Assembly: GCA_031213475.1 (NCBI GenBank)
Contig: JARUPZ010000004.1
Location: 5,837,169 to 5,901,168 of the forward strand
Length of the DNA: 64,000 nucleotides
Direction: 5' to 3'
DNA from: Nereocystis luetkeana
Lineage: Eukaryota > Sar > Phaeophyceae > Laminariales > Laminariaceae
A program made the position numbers and the translations under genes. Positions 36,701-48,055 of this stretch are shown piece by piece. Positions within the stretch are counted from its first letter, which is position 1, and each line of letters starts with the position of its first letter. Under the pieces are notes generated by a model. It worked only from the letters and a program-made list of their open reading frames with translations. It did no database searches and was not told the origin of the DNA.

Positions 36701-39700
36701 TGTTTTTGCTGGCTATAACTCGCCGACTAGTAAAAAATTCGCTAGGTACTCTAGTGCGTAAGGTTCCGGAGTTCGGCGGCCTTGCACCTTGCTGGAGAGT
36801 TTGAGGCTCGGTTTTCGTGTGTCACCTTTCAACAAAGAATAGCGTCAGGCTCGCAGGAGCAGGACGAGTGCGCCGGAGCGACAGACACCATGACACATGC
36901 CTACATGCCTGGTACGCGACATGTTCATGCTAAAATCAACAGGCGGCGCCAAGAGACAGAACGTAGCAACTCTCTCGTAGTGCGCATCTTTACATGCGTA
37001 TCGTATGTATCACACATGTGATGCCTAGAACCATACACCAGCAGCGCAAGCAGCAGAGCAGCGGCGGCGGCGGCGCCACAGTGACGAGAGGACGGCTGCA
37101 GCTGGCTGATCCCAGTACGATACGGTACACCTGGTGCGTGTAAAGAACTACGAGCGTAAAATCAAACCAGCTCTTCTGCCTATGTAGGTACGAACATGTG
37201 GCAGGAACACGCCCGATACAGCTATTAATAGACACCCGACACATCACTGACGGACCACGGACGCTATGATGTCATGCTACAAGCACGATTTTTTTGTGCC
37301 ATCAGATATGCACCAGGTACTGTAATCTAATAAAAAGAGCACTAAAAAAAGAGCACTATTGCGGGAGGCCATAGTAAATAGGACCTGCGGTCCACACAAA
37401 CACTTCCCTGGTACATATTTCGCTCTTTTTACTAACAATGTTGGTCCTATTTACTATGCCCCCCCCGTAATAGAAAAAGGGGGTACACCCCCACAAATAT
37501 TGGCTACTACGGGGGACCATATTAAATAGGACCAAATATTGTTAGTAGAAATGTTGGTCCTATTTCCTATGGCCCCCCGTAATAGAAAAAGGGGGTACAC
37601 CCCCACAAATATTCAGGGCTTTTCGCGGGTCACTTGATGTTCAAAATGTCACGGGTCGGGTCGGGTCGGGTTAGGAAGTGTTCAAAATCTCACGGGTCGG
37701 GTCGGATCGGGTCAAGAATATTTCAAAGCTCGCGGGTCGGGTCAGGTCGGGTCAAGAGTTTTTCAAATCTCACGGGTCGGGTCGGGTCGGGTCAAGAGGT
37801 GATGAAAAGCTTACGGGTCGGGTCAGGTCATGACCCGCGAGAAGCGGGTCACTCGCGGGTCGGGCCAGCATGACCCGCGAGTTGTTTTTTGCTGACCCGC
37901 GGGTCGGACCCGCGCATTCGGCTCGCGGACCCGACACTTGAATAACTTCCCGCTCTCTTACCCAAAGGCTTATCTCGTACCAATACTCCATAAAACTCCT
38001 TTGGTATCATATTCAGACATTAAAACACCACCAAATTCATATACGCATGCCCGCATCCATTCATACCCACTACAGCCAGGTCATATATCGCTTCGGGGCA
38101 CTAAAATGAACATTAAATTGTTTTTGAAGTGCCCACCCACGGGCCAGATCCGCGGGTCGAACCTTCGGGGCAAGATAAATGGTCTCGCGGGTCAAGGCGA
38201 CCCGACCCGCATGAAACCCGTGTCTCACGGGTCAGTCGGAAAGTGGCGGGTCGGGTCGGGTCGGGTCAGGAGGTTTCGAAATCTCGCGGGTCGGGTCGGG
38301 TCGGGTCGGGTCAAGAGATTATCAAATCTCACGGGTCGGGTCGGGTCGGGTCAAGAGGCTTTCAAAATCTCGCGGGTCGGGTCGGGTCAAGTCAACATCC
38401 CTAAAAAATTTCGCGGGTCGGGTCGGGTCAGCTGACCCGACCCGACCCGTGAGGTTTGACCTGACCCGCGAAAAGCCCTGCAAATATTGACTATGACGGG
38501 GGACCATATTAAATAGGACCAAATATTGTTAGAAAAAATAGCGCAATACATAAGGTTTTGTGTGCACCGCAGGTCCTATTTACTACATCCCCCCGTGACA
38601 AAAGGGGATACACTGCTGCTTGTCGCCGACGGAGACCTTCATGCTGCTTGAATGCTCCGTCAACACGACCCTAAATTATTTTTTTTCAAGCGATAGACGA
38701 ACTCGCCCAGGGTCCCAGCCATCGAGCGTGTTCATCTTCCCTCAACACATTGTTTTGTGAGTTTATACGCCTCCTTAGTATATATAGCGGGCGAACGAGA
38801 GCGGTCGAACGCGGGGTGTGAGAACGTCTCCCCCCTTTTGTCCCCTTTTGTACGCGAGAGAGCATACCCCGTCGCTGCTGTTAATACTGCAGGTGAGGGT
38901 GGTAAGCCGCCCTTGAGGTCGACACTGACACCCCCGTTTGTCTTGATGCGCTGCGGACGATGTACCTACCCTGAATTTTCTGCACTGGCTCGAAAAGACC
39001 GCCGGCGGGCAACGGTTCTCGCTCGGGGTTGTTGTGGCACGTCGAAAGGACTTTGCAAGCCACAACCATCTTCCACGTCTAAAAAAACCAACAGCCCAAA
39101 CCCGCTCAACCCTTGTACGCAGGGCAAACTGCAGTCGTCCCGTGCTGAGGACAAGTTTTTCGCCGTACGAGCAGAAGGTAAGGGTTAATTGAACGTGATC
39201 AGCACACCCCAACGCCCTGCTCGTATATACGACGGTCAGGTCGCCCCGGTGGTTCAAGTGGTTAACCTCGAATTCTACTTGTTTGAGTCCTGGGTTCGAG
39301 CCCCAGGTGGGTCGGACATTTGACTTTATTTGCAAAAATAAAAATAAAAAAGGATTCAATTGTTGAGAGCGCCTTGCAGCGTGGGTAGGCACAATTCGAT
39401 GCGAGTCGACGAGGGAAGAAAATGCTGAAATCTTCTCGCGATAAAAATGAAGGCACGTACCGTAGCGGGAAGGGGGTAGAAGAGCCTGCTATGTGACCCC
39501 GGATCTGAGTTACGAGTAGGAAGGAGAGAGAGAAGATGTGCGAAGATAATGAATGGGATGAGAAAAACAAAAAAACAAAAAAAAACGACGGTCAGAATTG
39601 TTTCCGCGGCTTCTGCATACCACGATGAGACCAAGGTCGTGCGTGGCCCAGGTCTTGTTGCAGCCTCTGGGGATCCAGATAAATCAGAAGTCACAGATCT

Positions 39701-41881
39701 GAACGTCGTGTCGTGTGCGTTCGTTCGTGGCTCCTCCCATCAAAAATATTGGCGGCCCGTGGGACTACAGTAGCAGCAGCAGACTGAGCAGGTTCAGCAA
39801 TCTGGGAGAAGGGATCTTTAGGGATGTTTTTGACTTGAAAGATGGGTAGCGTGGTCTGCACTTCGGAATCGTCGTCCGCAACTGAGAAATTTCTTGGTTC
39901 GATGCAAACGCGGCGCAGTCGCGTTTATGGCGAGTTTTGGCCCGTTTTGGCTGCGGTTTGGGGTCAGGGTTAGGGTTAAGGTTAGAGTCAGGGGTAGGGG
40001 TTGGGTTTTCGCCCGTACCTTGATCCCAACAGGAACAAAAACACCTGAACAGCCTACCAACCTAAAGATCCCTTCTCCCAGATTGTCAAAGGACCTCAGT
40101 AGACTGCTGTGTACTGTGAGTCGTGGCTAAGAAGACTCATCCGTGGAAACCACAAGACGCCGTGACCTCCACGGGACACAACGAAACAGCGAGCGGCACC
40201 ACCACAGCGGGGGCAACTAACTGCCACACATACACACTATTACGGTGGGGGGAGGCATAGTTAATAGGACTTACGGTGTACACGAAAACCTGTATATTTA
40301 ACCATTTTTACTAACAATATTTGGTCCTATTAACTATGGCCCCCCGTAGTACGGTACATAGTTATCACGGGCGACACGCAGCCGAGATGCCGCCCTGGTG
40401 AACCTACAGTGCTGCATCGCTCGCTAAATCCATCACGTCAACGTCGTACAACGATCGTTATGGCGAGGTCGTCGCTCCGTCATCGCCGCCAATATTCTGA
40501 GATTGCATTCGAAACGGATGCCTCTCCTTGGGGCTACGCGCACGCACGCGGTGCGCAAAATATCGAAACCGTTACATACCATCCATGGTTTATACCATTG
40601 ACCCCTTGCATGCCCATGACATCCATGACGTTTGGCCGTGAGGGAGAGTGAGTGCTGGTGCCTGGCCGTTGGGCGATGGGCTGTTTGGAGAGAGTGGTGG
40701 TGGGTGAGTGAAGAATAGCGTGCCTTAGGCCATACCTGGTAGGGAAGAACACAGCTCGCGGTGGGCCGTTGGATAGGGGTGTCGACGATCACCCGCCATA
40801 TCTCGAAAACAACAACAGCTCGGGGGTGTGCCTCTTTTGTGTCACTTTCCCTAGAAGAGACTATTAATAGTAGTACCACACGTGTACGTACGTACTCGTA
40901 ATATAATTGTACATGTGACATGATCAGGCAGGTTTCATGTGGAGAAAACACACACACTGCTGTACGAGGTATAAGGGTGCTATTTTATAGATACAACAGC
41001 GGTGCCGCAGCAGAAGCGCGTACCAGGTACACTGCCTTCCGTGTAATTTTTACCTATACCAGGTATTGGTATACTGTAACCATTGCTATGATAATACTAT
41101 TAATATTAATATGAATATAATATGAATAACAGCAAACAGCAACGCAGTGGTAAACTACAACTACTGGCTGTAGTAGTACTACACTACCAGGTACTATCCT
41201 ACTGCGTCCATTAATATGACACGCCAGGAGAACAACACCCTCCTGTGGCGAACTTTCAAGCGGATTTCGTCGACATCGGGACAGAGTGCAACGCCGAGCG
41301 ATGCATGCGTCCATCATACTGCATGAGCGATCAGTACCATGTATTTCGGCAATCACGCCATCACGCCATCCCATCACGGAATAACGTGCGTGCTCTATAA
41401 TACTGGTCTGCGCCAGTGTCGTTGTATGCAAAGGGGCCCGACGAGGCATCTTTATATTATATAGTCTACGACTGAGAGGCAGGCTGAGGGGGGAAGGCCC
41501 CCTTCTGGGCGAGAACGACAGCGAGACTCGCCAGCCATGACCACAATGGTTTGAGGCTTGCTACAATGATATGCTGCAATCACCCGGATCTTGCTGTTGC
41601 TGTTCATGGGTGCAGCTGCGTGCGGCTGCAGCTGGTGCTGCTGCTATCGTAGAGGACAGGACCTCTCTCAACTCCAAAGTGCCACACAAACAAACCAAAT
41701 AGCGAAAACCCACGGTCGGCGTGCGATTGTTCTGGGAGCAGTGCGGGGTGCACATCGAAGAAGGAATAAAAGCTCCCCAGCGAAAACACAGAACAGGAGC
41801 CGCCACAGCAGTCAGCAGTAAATTACGAGCGGGGTCTTACCGCCATGGCGAGCACGATGATGTTCAACGTCTTCCTCTTGT
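33778..41881 (-). CDS. Multi-pass membrane protein, MARVEL-like (first exon not found)
   Basis: Minus-strand exons in coding order: 41881-41841, 35708-35571, 35182-35141, 34728-34604 and 33940-33778 (stop TGA); all junctions agree in phase. Product: KRKTLNIIVLAMA joined to VITACFFICACVVSPNANAG (TM1), FNVILTAIVYVFYVALLAAV (TM2), a short RVRLIVDAFAGCML exon, MVGGILIGMTTMMCFLSLMT (TM3), then CESDTDDVSGYSCYSASG before TM4 (SWFASFLLIAQAGMLAALIL). The four-helix layout, with a Cys-bearing loop and YSAxG before the last helix, resembles MARVEL/synaptogyrin-type membrane-trafficking proteins; this is a family-level inference. The donor of the third exon (35141) is the least certain; readthrough would extend the hydrophobic segment to MAWTQAMGPLLFFF. 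The N-terminal exon should end one base into a codon, upstream of 41883. The 6.1 kb intron carries the hAT-like element, SINE and MITEs. Confidence 0.75.
35808..35962 (-). repeat. Family C repeat, minus copy
   Basis: Poly-G run, then GTGCTCGATATCGTATGACA, GCATGGCCGTAGTCGTATGA, CACGTCGGGTTTTCACACCG, GACCAGGCAGACATTTGCTT and GCGCGAAGCGGCGTGAGGTG. A small fragment (CTACGGCCATGCATGATGAT) also lies at about 35377-35402. Both are in introns of the membrane-protein gene. Confidence 0.8.
37357..37472. mobile_element. Family A MITE, copy 7 (first of a tandem trio)
   Basis: TATTGCGGGAGGCCATAGTA to ACTATGCCCCCCCCGTAATA. Followed by a spacer GAAAAAGGGGGTACACCCCC and ACAAATATT, which is repeated after copy 8. 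Confidence 0.85.
37505..37584. mobile_element. Family A MITE, copy 8 (internally deleted)
   Basis: About 80 bp: TACTACGGGGGACCATATTA, then straight to GGTCCTATTTCCTATGGCCC and CCCGTAATA. It is followed by the same GAAAAAGGGGGTACACCCCC spacer as copy 7, so MITE and spacer were duplicated together. Confidence 0.82.
37614..38480. mobile_element. hAT-like non-autonomous element with GGGTC pentamer arrays
   Basis: Perfect 19 bp TIRs: CAGGGCTTTTCGCGGGTCA at the left and TGACCCGCGAAAAGCCCTG at the right. An 8 bp direct duplication CAAATATT flanks it at 37606-37613 and 38481-38488. CAGGG ends with 8 bp TSDs are the hAT superfamily signature. The interior is made of GGGTC/GACCC pentamer arrays around a unique core of about 180 bp (37935-38115). 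There is no transposase ORF. It inserted into the spacer of a MITE trio. Confidence 0.88.
38492..38600. mobile_element. Family A MITE, copy 9
   Basis: TATGACGGGGGACCATATTA at the left, ending CATCCCCCCGTGACA. The ends are slightly decayed. It lies 11 bp beyond the hAT-like element; before that insertion it was spaced like copy 8. Confidence 0.8.
39240..39584 (+). mobile_element. tRNA-derived SINE (S1), intact plus copy with TSD
   Basis: Head GTCGCCCCGGTGGTTCAAGT (A box TGGTTCAAGTGG) and B box GGTTCGAGCCC at about 39294, then a unique body and an A-rich tail (AAAAACAAAAAAACAAAAAA). An 11 bp direct repeat ACGACGGTCAG flanks it at 39229-39239 and 39585-39595, showing retroposition. About 345 bp, no ORF. 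Confidence 0.92.
39955..40010. repeat. Degenerate telomere-like GGGTTA tract
   Basis: GGGTCAGGGTTAGGGTTAAG followed by GTTAGAGTCAGGGGTAGGGG. Short and impure; an interstitial TTAGGG-like relic is one reading, chance in G-rich DNA another. Confidence 0.4.
40238..40351. mobile_element. Family A MITE, copy 10
   Basis: TATTACGGTGGGGGGAGGCA at the left, CTATGGCCCCCCGTAGTA at the right. The interior GAAAACCTGTATATTTAACC is the uninterrupted reference for the insertion in copy 2. Confidence 0.85.
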
Positions 41882-42989
41882 CTAGATGAAGGTTGACGCC
41901 CAACGAAGCGAGGCTGACATTACTCATGCTGATGCTGCTGTGTGGTTTCAGGGGATCAGCCTAGCTGCTGCCTGGTGCGTGGAGCACTCGAGAAGAGAAG
42001 GAAAGACAGCAGAAATCCTCCGATTGTTCAGTGCTACTGGCGTTCTTCTCCGGTTCCCACGGGACGGGCGCTTCAGAAAAGTTGACGCCAATGATGTCAA
42101 GCGTCTGGAAACCTTGCCGCCCGATATCAGGTTCTTTTGCCGAGCGTTGCCGGACAGTCTCCTCCTTACTCTGCCCTTCTTCGTTTCTCGTTCTGCCTCC
42201 ATTTTTGATTTTCGTGCAGGGGTTTCAGTTGAGATAGAAGGCTTGTATTTAGAGGGATTTAGGTTGATTTTAGGTTTGGTAGAGTTTCCATCCGGCATCA
42301 AGTGCACGCCGAGCAGGCTTGCCTTTAGCTATGAAGAAGCCGACGGCACAAGAAGCAAAGAAGAAAATCAATTCCAAGGTGGGGGCTTGTTTGTGCAGTT
42401 GTGAACTTGTACACATAGAGTTTCAGCTTTTGCACAACGAAGCACAATTAGATTTTGAGATTCTGTTTTTTTTTGTACTAGCCTTTTCCAGGTTTTGTGC
42501 GGAGCAGGCTTGCGTACGAAGTACCTGTGCCGACGTTCGATCCATGCCACGTGGCAGTGAAACATAACGATAGGAAGTCACACGCCGTAATATAAAAACT
42601 CGACAGCCGGTGCTTGGAGTACAGTCGGGCACCATTTTTCAATGTCTAGCTCAGTCCAGTTTGCACACCAAAGCAGCATTCCAAAGGTCGTATTTAATAT
42701 TAATAGTACCATACCAGGTACGTTATGTACTGCCAGTGTACCCGTATACCCAGTACTCGTCGCCAGCAACAGACCTCAAGAGTACGCCAGTACCTCAAGA
42801 GTACCATCTGCCCACATTACTGGGTGCGTACTGGGTACCAGGTATATCACCGAGCACCTCGCAGCACAGAGTACCTCACAGACAGTACGCCAGGCCTAGG
42901 ATGCTAAACGCGCCCCAGTACCCCACAGCAATGCGCCATGCCTGAAACACAGGTACCTGGTGAGGTTATTATTAACAAGAGTTGCCAGT

Positions 42990-43699
42990 TTATTTTATTT
43001 TTATTTTTTTGCCAGTATTTTTTTTTTGCTCATCCCATTTACTTAATATCTTCGCACATCGTCTTCTCTCCCTCCTTCCAACTCATAACTCAGATCCGGG
43101 TCACATAGCAGGCTCTTTTACCCCCTTCCCGCTACGGTACGTGCCTTCATTTTTATCGCGAGAAGATTTCAGCCTTTTCTTCCCTCGTCGACTTTTTTTT
43201 TTTTTTTTTTTTTCTCATCCCATTCATTATCTTCGCACATCTTCTTCTCTCCCTCCTTCCAACTCGTAACTCAGATCCGGGGTCACATACTCGTAACTCA
43301 GATCCGGGTCACATAGCAGGCTCTTTTACCCCCTTCCCGCTACGGTACGTGCCTTCATTTTTATCGCGAGAAGATTTCAGCCTTTTCTTCCCTCGTCGAC
43401 TTTTTTTTTTTTTTTTTTTTTTTCTCATCCCTTTTATTATCTTCGCACATCTTCTTCTCTCTCTCCTTCCAACTCGTAACTCAGATCCGGGGTCACATAG
43501 CAGGCTCTTCTACCCCGTTCCCGCTACGGTACTCGCATCGAATTGTGCCTACCCACGCTGCAAGGCGCTCTCAACAATTGAATCCTTTTATTTTGATTTT
43601 TGCAAATAAAGTCAAATGTCCGACCCACCTGGGGCTCGAACCCAGGACTCAAACACAAGTAGAATTCGTGGTTAACCACTTGAACCACCGGGGAGACCG
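42990..43699 (-). mobile_element. SINE S1 cluster, minus: one full copy plus tandem 3'-end units
   Basis: The full copy occupies about 43400-43699 (tRNA head at the right edge, CACCGGGGAGAC). To its left are two extra body units, each starting with a T-run and CTCATCCCATT and ending exactly at CCTCGTCGAC (about 43195 and 43401). In the full copy, about 55 bp around GTGCCTTCATTTTTATCGCG are missing between CTACGGTA and CTCGCATCG. Confidence 0.82.
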
Positions 43700-44059
43700 G
43701 TCCATCTATAAACGGAAACGGTCGCAGTATTTATTTGCCAGTACACGTGCGTGCTGGAATTATTCTTAGGCTGTCTACAGCAGCACGAGCACTATTAATA
43801 GTATAGTTCCAAGAGTATTTCATACTGATGGAAACTGCTGACATACGTCCCACAAAACGCCACCCCATAGAACGTAAAGCCTCACAAATATAGGCATGAG
43901 TGAATGAGAGAGGGAGGAGAGAGAGACGTAGGGCTTCCCGACCGATGGACGAGTTGTTGTCTCGACTAACGATACCAACCCCAACCCGTCTATAGGAGTA
44001 CATACTTTCTTAGAATGGTGACGGGAAGTGAATACATATATATATATATATATATATAC

Positions 44060-44645
44060 AATGAATCTCGGCCGCTAAGAGCGAACCTTAAAATTCCGAT
44101 TTCATCTTCAACTTTGTCTGGGACTCCGGAAGCCTTCGCTCCCCTGCCTTCGTGCTTGCTTTTTCGACCGCTTTTCTCGAGGGTCGCGCGAGCCGACCTC
44201 CGACGGGTGTTCTCCCGTGCGCGCGTCTCGGAGTCTCGCGCCACCGACGAGCCCGGCGACCCCGAACTGGAGGGATATTTGCTGGAAAAAGGAGACACGG
44301 ACGTTCTATTTTCTGTGGTCCTGGAAATTTGTTTAGGTGTTGTTGCTCCGTGAAGACCTTCTCGTGACAGGCTTCATCTTACAGTAGGAGCTTTTACTCT
44401 CGGAGGTTCGATCTCTCGGTCTTGCTGATGCTACCGCTTTCTACCGACTGACTTGCTTTGCGGGCCACCGCCATCGGCCTGTTCGAACCCCTCGGTCCTG
44501 CCTTTCTTGGTGGCTTCCTTCCCTTGCCCCTGTCTCTTCGCCGGACGACTACACGCGCCTTCTCGGGGTATCGCGCAGCTATTGGTACCAGATCGTTGCA
44601 TATCCCGGTGATTTTGCTTTGTTGGGGTTTTTTTTAGTAAAATTT
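44060..44645 (+). repeat. Local duplication E, left copy
   Basis: Shares ordered blocks with 44740-45300: AACTTTGTCTGGGACTCCGG, CTTGCTTTTTCGACC, GAGGTTCGATCTCTCGG, TTGCTTTGCGGGCCACC and GCGCCTTCTCGGGGTATCGC, then TTGGTACCAGATCGTTG. The two copies clearly diverge. Confidence 0.8.
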
Positions 44646-44739
44646 TGATAGCTCGGCACATCTTCTCTTTTTCCCCTACTCATACTATTGTTCTAAAAGG
44701 TACTCGGGTTGCTCGTGTACTCAGGATGCGAACGATTGA

Positions 44740-45300
44740 AGGGTTCATAATTTTGCGGAGGATTTTTTATTGGTTCAAACTGACAGTCCCGTTTTCGACC
44801 ACGAACTCGAAGAATATTTTGCTGCGTTGAGGAGAGACGGAGCTCTATCTTCAGTTTGCGCGAAGCCTTCGCTATCGATTTAGTCTTGAACTTTGTCTGG
44901 GACTCCGGACGCCTTCGCCTCCCTGCCTTCATGCTTGCTTTTTCGACCTCGATACGTATTGACAGTCTCATGTATTCTTGGGTGCGATATCTATAAAAGC
45001 TTATTATTTACCTGGTACCATATATACTGTCTACGTGACAGACTTGATCTTATCTCTTTTTCTCTCCGAGGTTCGATCTCTCGGCATTGCTGATGCTACC
45101 GCTTTCTCCCGACTCCCTTGCTTTGCGGGCCACCATCGGCCTGATCGACCACCTCGGTCTTGCCTCACTCGTTGGCTGCCTTCCATTGCCCCTATCTCTT
45201 CGACGGACGACTGCACGCGCCTTCTCGGGGTATCGCACCGTTCTTGGTACCAGATCGTTGTATATTGTCCCGGTGATTGCTGTGTTGGTGTTTTAGAACT
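44740..45300 (+). repeat. Local duplication E, right copy
   Basis: Same block order as the left copy, but the middle differs: it contains GGTGCGATATCTATAAAAGC and a TACCTGGTA 9-mer at about 45009, both absent from the left copy. Confidence 0.8.
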
Positions 45301-46693
45301 CGGCACGTCTTCCGTTTTCGCCGGGATTCAGACTGAGAATACTACCCATGTCGTCAGCAGTAGGAGTACGAGTACTTTGCGGTTGTTCTGTATTGCCGAT
45401 CGATATCAGGTATCAGGTATCCGGTAGGTGCTTGATATTGCTCATCGTACTTGCAGTATCTCGATTGCTGTCTGCTGTTCTCAGGATTGACTGCGATAAT
45501 GCGCGTACAGTACGCATCCTGCTCTCGCAGTAATTTATGCGTATACTGCAAGCTGCTGTCTGCTGCGAAGCCGTACATACCGCTGCTGCTGCTGTTGTTG
45601 TTGTGCTGCTGCTGGTGGTGTTGCGGCTGGGTCTGCACAGCAGCAGCAGCAGCAGCAGCAGCTGCAGCAACCGACCGCAGCAGCAGCGATGCCTGTTACT
45701 ATTCTTGCTGCTGTTGTTGCTACTATATTTTATGTTAAGCTACAGCGCTGCAGCTGCTATCGCTTTTGTGTGCGGGAGAGGTCATCTCCTCTGCCCAAGC
45801 GCCGTTGGAAGTAGGTATACAGCTCGCGTTAGAAAGGGGTGATATAGGCGTGGGTTTTGGGTACTTGGCAACTGGGGAGCAAAAGGGCAGCAAAACTACA
45901 GCAGTATACTAGCATCGTGAACAAAATTAAAGCAATCTCAGTCCTGAGAAACCCCTCGGAACTGAGCTGATTTCTGCCCCCGACAGCAGCAACTGAGCTC
46001 CAAATTATCGATGATCTCCTGGCCCATAACAAATAATAGACGGTTGTGATTTCCGGGCTTCAGAGTACATGGCTGAAAAAGACAAAAATTGGCTGAAAAA
46101 GACAAAAATAATAACGTCCCAAACAAATGTGCTATAAAAGTTGGTCTATAAAATTCGAGTGAGACAGATACGAAAACTGAGAATTGACACTCGGCGGTGC
46201 CTTTTCCCTGCATCACTTGGCAGTGCCCTGATCCTGTTCGTAGCAAGATCGAATGGTACATTTATGTCAACTTCCTTAAAAATAATCACACGGCTTGGCA
46301 CTGGGGTATATTTTCCTATCCGGAGCATGGGTGCCGGCAGGCACCCATGCGGAGCCCTTGTATATTATATATTTATATATATCGAAAACGATGGAAACAA
46401 CCGCTTCCGGCGGGGGGCTCCCGCCAGATAGGGAGGGGGGGGGGGGGGGGGGGTGATTGCTCGCGCTTTGCCGAAACAGTATACTGAAGGAACCCAGTAT
46501 AATGGCTGCCGATCGCTACAACTGTAGTATAGCTGGTACCTGGTATATTATACTGGCTTCTCCAGCCAGTACCCAGTCCTATATACCAGGTACTAGATAC
46601 CTGGTAAATAGTGCAAGGTACCTGGTAGGACAACGTTACCGAGATCAAGTATAATAGTATTGAATAGTACATACCTGCTACGTACATATATCA

Positions 46694-46803
46694 TATTACG
46701 GGGGGCCATAGTAAATAGGACCAAAATATTGTTAACAAAAATAGCGATATACAAAGGTGTTTGTATGTAGCGTAGGTCCTATTTAATATGGGCACCCGTA
46801 ATA
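46694..46803. mobile_element. Family A MITE, copy 11
   Basis: TATTACGGGGGGCCATAGTA at the left, ending TATGGGCACCCGTAATA. It belongs to the AAATAGGACC subfamily, like copies 3, 7 and 9. Confidence 0.85.
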
Positions 46804-47559
46804 GTACGACACCAGACTTTGGGAGCAGGGTTAGGTTTAGATTTTTACCATACCGTTCTCGCTCTCAAAGAAATGGCCGAGACGTTACACGTGAACACGC
46901 TACGAACGAACTGCTGTAATCGTGCTTGACCCAGTTGGGTCTGAAACATTCTGGCGGTGATTTCCTGCCACTGCGCACCTGAAGAAGCGGGAGACTGTTT
47001 ATATTACGTACAGTATTGTAGTCCAACAGTTTGATCTTGGATAAAAGTCATTACTATTTAATAGTCTTGATAGTGAAAAACCATCTCCCCCCATTTCCGG
47101 AGCCAAAACTGATGCGAACGTCCTGAAAGCTGAAAGGACTTTTTGCGGCTGACTGCAAATCCGACTGCGTTAAGACTTGATTGCACACTTGCAACATTGA
47201 CATTTCATCTGCCCGAATTCGGAAAATTAAGCAATTACCTCCATTTTCAGTACGATTGCATTTAATCACACCCTACTTTGGTGATGGATGAGTGAGAGTG
47301 ATTTGGATTACCGAATCGTGTGTACAGCGCCAGTATGTACGTAATTCCAAGTAATTGGCCCCAAAACGTGGGTGCGCCCAGTTCTGAACGGGTTTGCACG
47401 TAAACTTTGGCTTGTCACTGCTGTAGTTTGATTGCACCGTATTGTACCGGAGGTATTTTACAAGCACACTGCTCGCAGCGTGTTAGATATACGCTGCGGT
47501 CGTCTCCCAACGCGTGGTAATTTGCACAAACGCGATCGTTTGTCGTTGCTCGATCGCTT

Positions 47560-48055
47560 GACTGTTCCACCCTCATGTTCGCTATCGCTGTTTCGCTCAT
47601 TTTTGGCTTCGTTTGTACTCTCGCTCGCTTTTTTCGCTCATTTTGTTTTGTGCTCCTTCACATTTTCGTTCCCGTCCTCGGCCGCTTTTGTCGCTCACTT
47701 TTGTCGCTGTCGATTATTTGCTCACTTGTTCGCTCTCGAATTTGTTCACTCAATATTTCTTTCCCTTTTTCGCTCGCTTTTTCGTTCACCTTTTCGCTCA
47801 CGTTTTCCTTTTTTTTCCCTCTAGATTGTTCTGTTTTTCGCCATTAATAGCAACCATGAACAAAAATAGCACATTTGAACGAAAAAACAAACAAACACAC
47901 AAACAGCAAAAACAAGAACACGACAAAGCAAACAGCATCAAATTAACGACCAAAATACAAGCACAAAAACTCGAAACGCAACCCCAAACTACGGCTAAAC
48001 TTATTTTTCGAGGTATACAGCTGAATTACAAACTAAAACGAAAACTAAAACGAAC
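47560..48055. other. T-rich to A-rich switch upstream of RPAP2
   Basis: 47570-47830 is T-rich with recurring TTTCGCTCAC-like units; 47850-48050 is A-rich with AAAACAAACAAACACACAAA. The switch lies immediately before the RPAP2 ATG, so it may be promoter and 5'UTR, or a pyrimidine tract plus acceptor (GCGACAG at 48064-48070) for an upstream exon. Neither can be decided from sequence. Confidence 0.45.

Noticed and set aside
39290..39315. Possible tRNA gene at the GGTTCGAGCCC box
   Set aside because: The acceptor stem does not pair and the same sequence repeats at four loci with a common non-tRNA body, so it is a SINE head.
41886..42404. 172-residue plus-strand open frame
   Set aside because: No recognisable domain, no supporting exon partners, and it abuts the acceptor side of the minus-strand exon at 41841-41881; probably chance.
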